A DNA stretch of 64,000 nucleotides from Phaeovulum vinaykumarii. GTDB taxonomy: Bacteria > Pseudomonadota > Alphaproteobacteria > Rhodobacterales > Rhodobacteraceae. The position numbers and the translations under genes are program-made. A model generated the notes under the pieces. The model did no database searches. It was not told where the DNA came from and saw only the letters and a program-made list of their open reading frames with translations. Location of the stretch: NCBI RefSeq assembly GCF_900156695.1, contig NZ_FTOM01000001.1:620001-684000 (forward strand), given 5' to 3'. Positions within the stretch are counted from its first letter, which is position 1. Every line of letters begins with the position of its first letter. Positions 9,832-19,302 of this stretch are shown piece by piece.

Positions 9832-10739
9832 TTCCGGTCCTCCGCGGCAAGATCGGCCTCGTCCTCGTCTTCGTCCTCGAACCACAGACCCTCGGCGCGC
9901 AGGCGTTCCTCGCGCTTGCGCTCGATGCGGCGGACCAGCTGGATCGAGACCTCGTAGAGACCATAGACCACCGTGAACAGCACCACCTGCGACACCACAT
10001 CGGGCGGCGTCGCCAGCGCGGCCAGCATCAGGATGCCCACCACCGCATATTTGCGCATGTTGGCCAGCCCCGCGGCCGAGACCAGCCCCGCCTTGCCCAT
10101 CAGCGTCAGCAGCACGGGCAATTGGAAGCACAGCCCGAAGGCCATCACGAATTTGGTCGTCAGCGACAGGTATTCCTGGACCGAACCCTGGAAGACGATC
10201 CCCGCCGCCGCGATCTGGGCGCGGGCATCGGTGGGATCGGCCGCCTCGGGCACCGGCGCCTCAAGGCCCACCGGGCCCTGCTGGAAGCCCAGGAAGAAAT
10301 TGAACGCCAGGGGTAGCACCGCGTAATAGGCGAAGGCCGCCCCCAGGAAGAACATCGCGGGCGAGGCCAGCAGGAACGGCAGGAAGGCGTTCTTCTCGGA
10401 CTTGTAGAGGCCCGGCGCCACGAACCGCCACAGCTGATAGCCGATCACCGGGAAGGACAGCGCAAAGCCCCCCAGGAACGAGATGTTGATGGCAACGAAG
10501 AAGCCTTCCTGAAGCTTGATCAGGATCAGCCCGCAATCCTGGCCGCGATCGGCCAGCGCGGTGCAGATCGGCTGGGTCAGGAAGTTGAAGATCGGGTTCC
10601 AGACGCTGAAACACAGCAGCATCGCCGCGACAAAGGCCAGGATCGACCAGATCAGGCGCTGGCGCAGCTCGGCCAGATGCTCGATCAGCGGCGCGTGGGT
10701 GTCCTCGATGTCATCTTCGGGGGTGGCGGGACCGCTCAT
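9828..10739 (-). CDS. tatC: Sec-independent protein translocase TatC
   Basis: Multi-spanning inner-membrane receptor for twin-arginine signal peptides. 303 aa. The N-terminal motif HLAELRQRL is conserved in TatC, and six predicted membrane helices follow, including [18 protein letters not shown] with the family Phe-Pro and Glu/Lys loops. The acidic C-terminal tail ([16 protein letters not shown]) is longer than in E. coli TatC. It overlaps tatB by 4 bp and the downstream ATPase gene by 4 bp. Confidence 0.97.
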   Translation of the reverse strand: MSGPATPEDDIEDTHAPLIEHLAELRQRLIWSILAFVAAMLLCFSVWNPIFNFLTQPICTALADRGQDCGLILIKLQEGFFVAINISFLGGFALSFPVIGYQLWRFVAPGLYKSEKNAFLPFLLASPAMFFLGAAFAYYAVLPLAFNFFLGFQQGPVGLEAPVPEAADPTDARAQIAAAGIVFQGSVQEYLSLTTKFVMAFGLCFQLPVLLTLMGKAGLVSAAGLANMRKYAVVGILMLAALATPPDVVSQVVLFTVVYGLYEVSIQLVRRIERKREERLRAEGLWFEDEDEDEADLAAEDRK

Positions 10740-11185
10740 GCCTGATCTCCGGGTTCACGCGTGGCCGGTCGGGACGCGGGCTGGGGGGACGCGGGCTGGG
10801 GCGGCACAGGTTGTGCGGCGGCAGAGGGCGGGGGCGCCTCGGGGTCGGGCACGGCCACGGGGGCCTCTGCGCCCCCTGCGGCGGGACGCTTGGCCGCGCC
10901 GGGCTCCCAGCGTTCGAACCGGTCGGCGGCGGTTTCCAGCGCGTCGAGCCCCAGCGACTTCTTCGAGGTCAGCCCCTTGAGCGCGCGCAGATCGTCGGCG
11001 GCGTCCTTCAGGCCGCTGTCGTCGGCGGCCTCCTCCATCGCGCGCGAGAATTCGCGGCCCATGGCGCGGGCCTTGGCGGTGAACCGCCCCAGGGTGCGGA
11101 ACATGCCGGGCAGGTCCTTGGGCCCCACCACGATCAGCGCCACGATGCCGATCAGCAGCAATTCGCTCCAGCCGATGTCAAACAT
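10736..11185 (-). CDS. tatB: Sec-independent protein translocase TatB
   Basis: Tat receptor subunit. 149 aa. N-terminal membrane helix [20 protein letters not shown] followed by the GPKDLPG hinge and an amphipathic helix; the C-terminus is a Pro/Ala/Gln linker. The start is the ATG giving MFDIGW, typical for TatB. The stop overlaps the tatC start. Confidence 0.96.
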   Translation of the reverse strand: MFDIGWSELLLIGIVALIVVGPKDLPGMFRTLGRFTAKARAMGREFSRAMEEAADDSGLKDAADDLRALKGLTSKKSLGLDALETAADRFERWEPGAAKRPAAGGAEAPVAVPDPEAPPPSAAAQPVPPQPASPQPASRPATREPGDQA

Positions 11186-11331
11186 GATCGCTCCGGCCTT
11201 GCCCGGCACCGGGCCGGGGTGGAAAGACGACGAAGGCGCGGGCTGCACGCAGGCAGGCCCCGCGCCGCGGGATCATCCTGATGACGGGACCGCGCCTGCC
11301 CGCCGGTCGGGGCGGGGGCCCGGCCGGGCCC

Positions 11332-11544
11332 TCAGGCCTTGTCCTTTTCGGCGGGGGTGACATCGCGCGCGGCATCCGAGGACGCGCTCTCGATCTCCTC
11401 GGTGCCGTCCTTGACGCCCTTCTTGAAGGCGGTGATGCCCTTGCCGACCTCGCCCATCAGCGAGGAAATCTTGCCGCGCCCGAAGAGCACCAGCACGACG
11501 ACGGCAATCAAGAGAAGGCCGGGAAGGCCGATGTTGTTGAGCAT
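11332..11544 (-). CDS. tatA: Sec-independent protein translocase TatA
   Basis: Pore-forming Tat subunit. 70 aa. Short N-terminal helix [20 protein letters not shown], the FGRGK hinge, amphipathic helix ([17 protein letters not shown]) and acidic tail. Only the last 70 codons of a longer open frame are real; the upstream part lacks conserved sequence and overlaps the promoter region. First gene of tatABC, with 146 bp to tatB. Confidence 0.96.
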   Translation of the reverse strand: MLNNIGLPGLLLIAVVVLVLFGRGKISSLMGEVGKGITAFKKGVKDGTEEIESASSDAARDVTPAEKDKA

Positions 11545-11832
11545 GTCACTCTCTCCCTGAGGGCCGCGCCGGGGGCCGCGCGTCGCGCGCCGGGCGGCTT
11601 CGTTCTCTCCAATTAAGCCCTCGGATGGGGCAATCAAAGCCCCATTCCGTCGCGGGGCGCGGATTTTTGCCCGGTTTCGCGGCCGATCCGGCGCCCCGGC
11701 ACGCCCTGCCCCTTGCCGTGATGCCCCGGCGGACGCATCTCTTCCGGGGAGGGCCGCACACTGGCTGCACGCGGGTCGCAACGGGTCGCAGGGGCGGGGC
11801 GCAGGGATGGGGCGCAGGGAAGGAACGGAACG

Positions 11833-12417
11833 ATGACGTCGGACATGCTGGGGCAATTGGGGTATCTGACGCTCCTCTTCCTGATGATCGGCGGCTATGT
11901 GCTGATCGAGCTGCGCGCCCGGCCCGGCAAGGCGCTGCGCCAGGCGATGGCCTGGGCGCTGATCTTCGTGGGGGTAGTCGCGGCGGTCGGGCTCTGGGGC
12001 GATATCCGCCGCGCCAGCCTGCCCGAGACCGCCACAATCCTGTCCGACGGCGAACGCCTTGAGGTGCCCAAGGGCCGCGACGGGCATTTCCACCTGCGCG
12101 CCGGCGTCAACGGCGTGCCGGTCAGCTTTGTCGTGGACACCGGCGCCTCGGATATCGTGCTGACCCAGCGCGACGCCGAACGGGCGGGGATCGCGCTGGG
12201 GGATCTGGCCTTCTTCGGGCAGGCGCGCACGGCAAACGGCGTGGTGTCGACTGCGCCGGTGCGGCTGGACACGCTGGCGCTGGGGCAGCTGCAACTGCGG
12301 GACGTGCGCGCGGTGGTCAATGGCGGCGAGATGCGCCAGTCGCTGCTGGGCATGTCGCTGCTGAGCCGCTTCCAGAGCGTCGAGATGCGCCCCGACCGGC
12401 TGATCCTGACGCCCTGA
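11833..12417 (+). CDS. Membrane-anchored retroviral-type aspartyl protease (clan AA, TIGR02281-like)
   Basis: 194 aa. Two N-terminal membrane helices (about 7-26 and 38-56) precede a single aspartyl-protease half-domain with the active-site motif DTGAS at 102-106 and the ILVLT-type flap region further on ([11 protein letters not shown] near 170). Family members act as dimers; physiological substrates are unknown. It is divergent from tatA; the short upstream region contains small direct repeats (see findings). Confidence 0.88.
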   Translation: MTSDMLGQLGYLTLLFLMIGGYVLIELRARPGKALRQAMAWALIFVGVVAAVGLWGDIRRASLPETATILSDGERLEVPKGRDGHFHLRAGVNGVPVSFVVDTGASDIVLTQRDAERAGIALGDLAFFGQARTANGVVSTAPVRLDTLALGQLQLRDVRAVVNGGEMRQSLLGMSLLSRFQSVEMRPDRLILTP

Positions 12418-12420
12418 GGC

Positions 12421-12437
12421 GGGGGGCGTTGCCCCCC
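12421..12437. terminator. GC-rich hairpin between convergent genes
   Basis: Inverted repeat GGGGGGC-GTT-GCCCCCC (7-bp stem, 3-nt loop) located 4 bp after the protease gene stop and 10 bp before the end of holC. Its place between convergent genes suggests bidirectional termination, but there is no T tract on either side. Confidence 0.5.
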
Positions 12438-12447
12438 CGGCGGCGCA

Positions 12448-12921
12448 TCACTCCCGCGGCGCGCTCTCGTGGCGCAGGGCCCAGCGCCCGCCGTCCTCGT
12501 TCCAGTATTGCGCGCCCAGCCCCGCCCCGGTCAGCGCCCGCCATTGCCCGCGCGCGGTCTCGACCGCCTGCGGATCATCGCCGTCAAAGAGCACCCAGAC
12601 CCGTTCGAGCGCCTCCGCCTCGGCCGGATCGACGGCCGCGCCCCCCACCGTCATCAGCGCGCGCGGGGCATTGGCCGCGGCCTCTCCCGGCAGGGTCAGA
12701 AGCACCGGCTGGCGCGCATCATGCGGCCCGCCGGCGGGACCGTGGGGCAGGAAGTCTTCCTCGGGGCCCTGCCACAGACGGCTGTCGAGATCGGCGCGCG
12801 CGGCCGCGTCGGGGCAGCGCAGTTCCACCCGCCATCCGGCCGCCAGCGCACGCGGCAGAAGCCGCCCCGCCGTGGCCGCCGCGCTCGAGCGCGTCAGGTG
12901 ATAGAACAGCACCGCCCCCAC
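12448..12921 (-). CDS. holC: DNA polymerase III chi subunit
   Basis: Clamp-loader accessory subunit linking Pol III to SSB. 157 aa. The N-terminus GAVLFYHLTRSS, the central WQGPEEDFLPHG and the C-terminal ALTGAGLGAQYWNEDGGRW match alphaproteobacterial HolC, including the terminal W/Y-rich segment. The start codon is GTG, 4 bp after the pepA stop, so it is probably read with pepA. Confidence 0.9.
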   Translation of the reverse strand: MGAVLFYHLTRSSAAATAGRLLPRALAAGWRVELRCPDAAARADLDSRLWQGPEEDFLPHGPAGGPHDARQPVLLTLPGEAAANAPRALMTVGGAAVDPAEAEALERVWVLFDGDDPQAVETARGQWRALTGAGLGAQYWNEDGGRWALRHESAPRE

Positions 12922-12925
12922 GGGG

Positions 12926-14398
12926 TCACTTCGCCTCGTAGCGGTCGCGGATCAGCCGGTCGAGCGTCATCACCCCCCAGCCGGTCGCGCCCTTGGGCGA
13001 AAGCGTGCGATCCGAGGACGCCAGCGCCACCCCGGCGATATCAAGATGCGCCCAGGCCGTGCCCTCGGCGATGAAGCGCGCCAGGAACCGCGCCGCGGTG
13101 ATCGAGCCCGCCGGACGGCCGCCGACGTTCTTCACATCGGCGATGCGCGACTTCAGCGCCTTGTCGTGGACCGGATCGCAGGGCATGCGCCAGAGGCCCT
13201 CGCCCTCGGCCGCGGCGGCGGCGGCAATCGCGCCGGCCAGCGCGTCGTCATTGTCGAACATGCCCGCATGTTCATGGCCCAGCGCGATGATGATCGCCCC
13301 GGTCAGCGTGGCCAGGTCGATCACCGCGGCGGGCTTGAAACGTTCCTGTGCATACCACAGCACATCGGCCAGCACGAGGCGCCCCTCGGCGTCGGTGTTG
13401 ATGACCTCGATCGTGTCGCCCTTCATCGAGCGCACCACATCGCCCGGCCGCTGCGCGCGCCCGTCGGGCATGTTCTCGACCAGGCCGACCAGCCCCACCA
13501 CATTGGCGCGCGCGCGCCGCATGGCCAGGGTGCGCATGACCCCCGAGACAACCGCGGCGCCGCCCATGTCCATGGTCATCTCTTCCATGCCGGCGGCGGG
13601 CTTGATCGAGATGCCGCCGGTGTCGAAGACGACGCCCTTGCCGACCAGCGCCAGCGGCGCCTCGTCCGCAGGCCCGCCGTTCCAGCGCATGACCACCACC
13701 TTCGAGGGCGTCTCCGAGCCAAGGCCCACGCCCAGAAGCGCGCCCATGCCCAGTTCAGCCAGCCGGTCCTCCTCGAGGATCTCGACATCAAGGCCCAGCT
13801 CCTGCATCGCGGCCAGCCGGGCGGCGAAATCGTCGGTGCCCAGGATGTTGGCGGGTTCGTTGACCAGATCGCGGGTGAAGAACACGCCCTCGGCCAGCGC
13901 CGCCAGCGGCGCGGCCTGCGCGGCCACCGACTCGGGGTCGCGCACCCGCATGCAGACGGGCCCGCGCGGGGTCGGCGCCTCGGATTTATGGGCCGAGAAA
14001 TCATAGGCCCGCAGCGCCAGCCCGAAGGCGATCTGGGCGGCCATCGGATGGGCATCGGCGATCACCGTCGCACCGGCCTTGCCCAGTTTCGCCCCCACCG
14101 CGGCCCCGGCCTTGCGCGCGGCCTCGACATCGCATTTGCGCGGAAGATGCACGATCTGGAGCGCCTCGGCCGCCAGCCCCGCGGGAAAGGCCAGATCAAG
14201 CGTCTCGCCCGGTTTCAGGCCGGTCGCGGCCTCGTCGGCCAGCGCCCGCGCCAGCCCGCCCCGCATCAGCCGGTCGATCCGCCGCCCCGCCGCCGAAAGC
14301 TTGGAGGTGACATCAAGCACGAGCGCAAGGCGTCCGGTCGCGGGGGCGATCGCTTCCGCGTCGAGCGGCTGGAAATCAATGGATACGGGATGGGTCAT
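12926..14398 (-). CDS. pepA: Leucyl aminopeptidase PepA (M17)
   Basis: Cytosolic hexameric dizinc exopeptidase removing N-terminal residues. 490 aa, full length. Signature NTDAEGRL at 334-341. Expected metal ligands Lys254 and Asp259 (GKGVVFDTGG), Asp277, Asp336 and Glu338 are all present. ATG start. It is followed closely by holC and divergent from lptF; the pepA/lptF order is conserved in many proteobacteria. Confidence 0.97.
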   Translation of the reverse strand: MTHPVSIDFQPLDAEAIAPATGRLALVLDVTSKLSAAGRRIDRLMRGGLARALADEAATGLKPGETLDLAFPAGLAAEALQIVHLPRKCDVEAARKAGAAVGAKLGKAGATVIADAHPMAAQIAFGLALRAYDFSAHKSEAPTPRGPVCMRVRDPESVAAQAAPLAALAEGVFFTRDLVNEPANILGTDDFAARLAAMQELGLDVEILEEDRLAELGMGALLGVGLGSETPSKVVVMRWNGGPADEAPLALVGKGVVFDTGGISIKPAAGMEEMTMDMGGAAVVSGVMRTLAMRRARANVVGLVGLVENMPDGRAQRPGDVVRSMKGDTIEVINTDAEGRLVLADVLWYAQERFKPAAVIDLATLTGAIIIALGHEHAGMFDNDDALAGAIAAAAAAEGEGLWRMPCDPVHDKALKSRIADVKNVGGRPAGSITAARFLARFIAEGTAWAHLDIAGVALASSDRTLSPKGATGWGVMTLDRLIRDRYEAK

Positions 14399-14683
14399 GA
14401 GAAGGTCTCCGCAGGAAAGGCACGCACGCCAGGGGCAAGGGGCGCCCCCGACTGGCCGTGTTCGGCGCCGAACCTAGCCAAGCCGCGCCCGGTTGGGAAG
14501 CGCGCGCGGCCCGTCGCGGCGTTCAAGAGATTGCGTCCGGTGGGGCCGCACCCCGACCCCCACATGGGCAGGGCGCACCGAGGGGGCGGCGCGGAGGTGA
14601 TGCGAAAGTGGCGGGGCCTTTCCCCCCGGCCCGCATCGGGCTAGAGAAAGACAAAGCTTCAACGTCGGATCTGGAATCCCCTC

Positions 14684-15829
14684 TTGTCCCGGATAGATCG
14701 ATATCTGATCGCCCAGCTTCTGGCGCTGTTCGGCTTCTTCGCGCTGGTGCTGGTGTCGGTCTATTGGGTCAACACCACCGCGCGCCTGTTCGACCGGATG
14801 ATCGCGGATGGCCAGTCGGCCATGGTGGTGCTGGAATTCACCGCCATGATGCTGCCCGGCGTGATCTTGCTGGTGCTGCCGGTCGCGGTCTTCGCGGCCA
14901 CGCTCTATGGCGTCAACCGACTGATGGGCGACAGCGAGCTGGTGGTGATGCAGGCCACCGGGATCTCGCCCTGGCGGATGGCGCGCGGGGTGGCGGGATT
15001 CGGTCTGATCGTGGCGCTGGCGATGGGCATGCTGGCGCATGAGCTGGTGCCGATCTCGCGCGCGCGGCTGGCCGAGCGTCAGGCGCAGGTGTCGCAGAAC
15101 ATCTCGGCGCGCATCCTGGTCGAGGGGCGCTTCATCCATCCCGCATCGGGGGTGACGCTCTATATCGGGCAGATCTCGCCGCTGGGGGAATTGCTCGAGG
15201 TCTTCATCTCGGACAATCGCGCGCCGGACACCGAAACCACCTATACCGCGCAGAAGGCCGTGGTCGTGAAGACCGAGACCGGCCCGCGGCTGGTGATGTT
15301 CGAAGGCATGGTGCAGGATCTCGCCGCCCAGACCGGCCGACTTCAGGTGACCCGCTTCGACACGCTGACCTATGACATCGGCGCGCTGATGGGCGCGATC
15401 GCGCCGCGCCGGCCGCGGATCGAGGAATTCACCACGCCCCAGCTGATCGCCCACGGCACGGCGGTCGCCCATGCCTCGGGGGCGGGGGCGGATCTCGTGC
15501 GCACGATCCTGCACGAACGCATCGCCCAGCCGCTGCTGGCGCCGGTGGGCGCGCTTCTGGGGCTGGCGGCGCTGCTGACGGGGGGCTTCTCGCGCTTCGG
15601 CATCTGGCGCCAGATCGGCTTTGCCATCCTGCTGGCGATCGGGGTGCAATTCCTGGTCAACCTGACCTCGGACATGGCGCGGGGGCTGTCGGGCGGCTGG
15701 CCGCTGGTCTATGCCCCGGCGGTCGCGGGGCTTCTGGCTGCGGCCGCGCTTCTGGGCTGGGGCGCGCGACGCCGGCGGGTGCCGCCCCCGGCGCGCAGCG
15801 CCGCCGACGGGTCGGAGGCGGGCGCATGA
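14684..15829 (+). CDS. lptF: LPS export ABC transporter permease LptF
   Basis: YjgP/YjgQ-family permease of the LptB2FG complex, which extracts lipopolysaccharide from the inner membrane. 381 aa. One N-terminal helix pair (residues about 8-30 and 48-78), a periplasmic jellyroll (about 120-260) and three C-terminal helices. The start is TTG (SRIDRYLIAQLLALFGFF); this position matches LptF N-termini and no ATG lies near. No clear ribosome site is seen. The stop overlaps lptG by 4 bp. Confidence 0.95.
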   Translation: MSRIDRYLIAQLLALFGFFALVLVSVYWVNTTARLFDRMIADGQSAMVVLEFTAMMLPGVILLVLPVAVFAATLYGVNRLMGDSELVVMQATGISPWRMARGVAGFGLIVALAMGMLAHELVPISRARLAERQAQVSQNISARILVEGRFIHPASGVTLYIGQISPLGELLEVFISDNRAPDTETTYTAQKAVVVKTETGPRLVMFEGMVQDLAAQTGRLQVTRFDTLTYDIGALMGAIAPRRPRIEEFTTPQLIAHGTAVAHASGAGADLVRTILHERIAQPLLAPVGALLGLAALLTGGFSRFGIWRQIGFAILLAIGVQFLVNLTSDMARGLSGGWPLVYAPAVAGLLAAAALLGWGARRRRVPPPARSAADGSEAGA

Positions 15830-16938
15830 CCCTGGCGCTTTACGTCGCGCGGCGGTTCCTCAAGGTCTTCGGGCTTCTCTTCGGGGTGTTCTTCGCCGTT
15901 CTCTTCCTGATCGACATGGTCGAGCAGATCCGCCGCTTCGACGGGCTGTCGCTGGGGCTGCGGCAGCTGGCCTTCCTGTCGGTGCTGCACACGCCGGCCT
16001 CGTTCTACCCGATCCTGCCGCTGGTGACGGTGCTGGCGGGGGTGGCGCTGTTCCTGGGCCTTGCGCGGTCCTCGGAACTGGTGGTGATCCGCGCGGCCGG
16101 GCGCTCGGCGCTGCGGCTTCTGGTGGGGCCGGTGCTGGTGGCCTTCGTGCTGGGGGCGCTGGTGGTGGCGCTGTTCAACCCGGTCGTGGCGGCCACCTCG
16201 AAACGCTACGAGACCCAGGCCACGCAGCTGCGCCGCGGCGTGGAACAGGTGGTCTCGATCGGCGCGGAAGGCGTCTGGCTGCGTCAGGGCGCGCGCGGCC
16301 CCGAGGGCGAGGCCCGCCAGACCGTGATCCACGCCGCCCGCGCCAACACCGACGCGACGGTCCTCTATGACGTGTCCTTCCTGATCTTTGCCCCCGGCAA
16401 GGGGCCGGTGCGGCGAATCGACGCCGCGCGCGCCGATCTGGAAACCGGGCGCTGGGTGCTGCGCGCGGCGCGCGACTGGCCCTTCGAGGCCACCCCCAAC
16501 CCCGAGGCCGCGATGACCCGCCACGACCGGCTGGTGCTGGGCTCGGAGCTGACCCCCGAGCGCATCCGCGACAGTTTCGGCACCCCCAGCACCATCGCCA
16601 TCTGGGACCTGCCCGATTTCATCACCGGGCTCGAGAGGGCCGGATTCTCGACCCGCCGCCATGCGGTCTGGTTGCAGATGGAACTGGCGCTGCCGCTGGT
16701 CTTTTCGGTCATGGTGCTGATCGCGGCGGGCTTTTCGATGCGCCATGCGCGGCTGGGCGGCACCGGACGGTCCGTCCTGCTGGCGCTGGTCGCCGGGCTG
16801 GGGGTGTTCTTTCTGCGCGACTTCGCGCAGGTTCTGGGCGAAAATGGGCAGATCCCCGTGATGCTCGCGGCCTGGGCCCCGCCGGTCGCGGGGCTGATGC
16901 TGGCCCTGGGGCTGATCCTGCATCTCGAGGACGGATGA
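15826..16938 (+). CDS. lptG: LPS export ABC transporter permease LptG
   Basis: Partner of LptF. 370 aa with the same layout: helices near residues 12-35 and 55-85, a periplasmic beta-rich domain, and three C-terminal helices (LPLVFSVMVLIAAGFSMRHA and following). The ATG overlaps the lptF stop and the gene's own stop overlaps lptD (ATGA), indicating a tightly coupled operon lptF-lptG-lptD. Confidence 0.95.
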   Translation: MTLALYVARRFLKVFGLLFGVFFAVLFLIDMVEQIRRFDGLSLGLRQLAFLSVLHTPASFYPILPLVTVLAGVALFLGLARSSELVVIRAAGRSALRLLVGPVLVAFVLGALVVALFNPVVAATSKRYETQATQLRRGVEQVVSIGAEGVWLRQGARGPEGEARQTVIHAARANTDATVLYDVSFLIFAPGKGPVRRIDAARADLETGRWVLRAARDWPFEATPNPEAAMTRHDRLVLGSELTPERIRDSFGTPSTIAIWDLPDFITGLERAGFSTRRHAVWLQMELALPLVFSVMVLIAAGFSMRHARLGGTGRSVLLALVAGLGVFFLRDFAQVLGENGQIPVMLAAWAPPVAGLMLALGLILHLEDG

Positions 16939-19196
16939 AACGACGCGCGCCCATATCCCCCCGGCCTGGTGCCGGCGCCCCACGGACGGCCCGGCCGGCC
17001 GGGCGCGGCCTTGCCGCGGCGCTGACGCTGGCGGCCGGGCTGCATCTGGGCGCGGGTCCGGGCCTGGCCCCGACCGCGGCGCAGGCCGAGACCCTGACCG
17101 GGCGGCCCATGGCCACCGCCACCGCCACGGAAACCCGCGAGGACGCCGCGACCCTGGTCGCCGACAGCATCCGTCTGGCGCCGGGCGACGTGCTTCTGGC
17201 CGAGGGCGCGGTCGAGGTCTTCTACCGCGGCAACCACCTGACCGCCGAAAGCATCCGCTACGACGGCAAGACCGACCGCATCTTCGTCACCGGCCCGCTG
17301 CGGCTGACCGAACCGGGCGCCGAGGGCGCGGTGATCCTGGCCGATCAGGCCGAGATGAGCACCGACCTGCGCGACGGGCTGCTGACCGGCGCGCGCATGG
17401 TGCTGGCGCGCGAGATGCAGCTGGCCGCGGCCACGATCAGCCGCGTGTCGGGCCGCTATACCGATCTCAACCGCGTCGTGGCCTCCTCGTGCCGGATCTG
17501 TGCCGACAACCCCACGCCGCTATGGGAGATCCGCGCCGACCGGCTGCGCCACGACACCGAAAAACGCCAACTGCTGTTCGACGGGGCCGAATTCCGCGCC
17601 CTGGGCCTGCCGATCGCGCGCATTCCGCATCTGCGCATGCCCGACCCCACGGTCAAGCGGATGACCGGGTTCCTGACCCCCAGCTTTCGCACCACCTCGG
17701 GGCTGGGGACCGGGGTCAAGCTGCCCTATTTCATCGTGCTGGGCGATCACCGCGACCTGACGCTGACGCCCTATGTGTCCAGCGACGGCATGACCACGAT
17801 GGGCTTTCGCTATCGGGCCGCCACCCACAGCGGGCTCTATGCCATCGAGGGCGCCCTCTCGCGCGATGACCTGATCGCCGACACCACGCGCGGCTATCTC
17901 TTCGCGCAGGGCCGCTTTGCCCTGCCCGACGGCTTTTCGCTGGGCCTGGACCTGCAACTGGCCTCGGACCGGTCGTACCTGCTGGATTACGGCATCTCGG
18001 ACGCCGACCGGCTGTGGAGCGGGATCACCCTCGAACGGGTCCGCCGCACCGAGCTGACCTGGGCGCGGCTGGGGCAGGTCTACACCATGCGCGAGGGCGA
18101 ATCGAACGACCTCGAGCCGGTGCAGGCGGTCGACGCGCACAAGATCCGCGTCTTCCGCCCCGCACTGATCGGGGGCGAGCTGGAATTCGACCTCTCGGCC
18201 CATGCCCACCGCCGGCCCTCGGATCTGGACGTGGCCGGGCGTGACATGGCGCGGCTGGGCTTCTCGGCGCAATGGCGGCGCAACGCGCTCCTGCCGGGGG
18301 GGATCCTGGCGGCGGGCCTTTTCGACGTGACGGGCAACATCTACCGCATCGGCCAGGACAGCCGCTACGACGAGACGGTGTCGCAGACCGTGCCCGCGGC
18401 AGGGGTGGAACTGCGCTGGCCCTGGGTGCGCCAGGCCGGATCGGCAGCGCTGGTGATCGAGCCGGTGGCGCAGCTTCTTTGGTCGGACACCACCCGCCCG
18501 CGCGTCCCCAACGAGGACAGCCTGCTGGTCGAATTCGACGAGGGCGACCTGTTCTCGTTCTCGCGCTTTCCCGGCGAGGATGCCCGCGAAGGCGGCACCC
18601 GCGCCAACCTGGGCATCAGCTTCACCCGCTTCGACGCGGCCGGCTGGTCGCTGGGGATGACCGCCGGGCGGGTGGTCCGGGCGCGCGCGCAGGCGGGCTT
18701 TGGCACGGGCTCGGGGCTGTCGGGGGTGCAATCGGACTGGCTGCTGGCGGCGCATTTCGCCTCGGCCGGGGGGCTGGCGGTGTCGAACCGGGCGCTGATC
18801 TCGGGCGATTTCGGCGATGTCACGCGCAACGAATTGCGTGTGGCCTGGAGCCCCGGCGACGACCGCAGCCTGTCGGCGGGCTATCTGTGGATGAAGCCCG
18901 ACCTGAGCGAGGGCCGGCCCAGCGCCACCTCCGAATTGACGCTCGACACCACCTGGCGGCTGAGCGCGGGCTGGTCGGGTCGCTTCGCCAGCCGCTATGA
19001 CTTCGACGCCGGCCGCGCCGCCCGCGCCGGGCTGGGGCTGCGCTACGAGAACGAATGCGTCACGCTCGACCTTTCCCTCTCGCGTCGCTACACATCCTCG
19101 ACTAGTGTGAGGCCCGAAACCGACTTCGGCGTCTCGGTCGCATTGGCGGGCTTCGGCGCGGGCGAGAACCGGGCCCGGCGGGTCTGCACGCGATGA
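16935..19196 (+). CDS. lptD: LPS-assembly outer-membrane protein LptD
   Basis: Outer-membrane translocon inserting LPS into the outer leaflet. 753 aa. The long basic signal peptide ends near AAQAE. An OstA-like beta-jellyroll follows (about 70-220: DSIRLAPGDVLLAEGAVEVFYRGN split around residue 80), then a C-terminal LptD barrel domain (about 260-740). Two central Cys (SSCRICADN) and two C-terminal Cys (NECVTL, RRVCTR) could form the disulphides required in this family. It overlaps lptG by 4 bp. Confidence 0.94.
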   Translation: MKRRAPISPRPGAGAPRTARPAGRGLAAALTLAAGLHLGAGPGLAPTAAQAETLTGRPMATATATETREDAATLVADSIRLAPGDVLLAEGAVEVFYRGNHLTAESIRYDGKTDRIFVTGPLRLTEPGAEGAVILADQAEMSTDLRDGLLTGARMVLAREMQLAAATISRVSGRYTDLNRVVASSCRICADNPTPLWEIRADRLRHDTEKRQLLFDGAEFRALGLPIARIPHLRMPDPTVKRMTGFLTPSFRTTSGLGTGVKLPYFIVLGDHRDLTLTPYVSSDGMTTMGFRYRAATHSGLYAIEGALSRDDLIADTTRGYLFAQGRFALPDGFSLGLDLQLASDRSYLLDYGISDADRLWSGITLERVRRTELTWARLGQVYTMREGESNDLEPVQAVDAHKIRVFRPALIGGELEFDLSAHAHRRPSDLDVAGRDMARLGFSAQWRRNALLPGGILAAGLFDVTGNIYRIGQDSRYDETVSQTVPAAGVELRWPWVRQAGSAALVIEPVAQLLWSDTTRPRVPNEDSLLVEFDEGDLFSFSRFPGEDAREGGTRANLGISFTRFDAAGWSLGMTAGRVVRARAQAGFGTGSGLSGVQSDWLLAAHFASAGGLAVSNRALISGDFGDVTRNELRVAWSPGDDRSLSAGYLWMKPDLSEGRPSATSELTLDTTWRLSAGWSGRFASRYDFDAGRAARAGLGLRYENECVTLDLSLSRRYTSSTSVRPETDFGVSVALAGFGAGENRARRVCTR

Positions 19197-19302
19197 CCGG
19201 CCAGGCCCCAAGCGGATATCCGCGACGGCCCGAAACATGGCCCCCGGTCGGCGGGAACGACGGCCGCAGGCGGCCCCAAGACAGGCAGAGCAAGGCAGAG
19301 AC

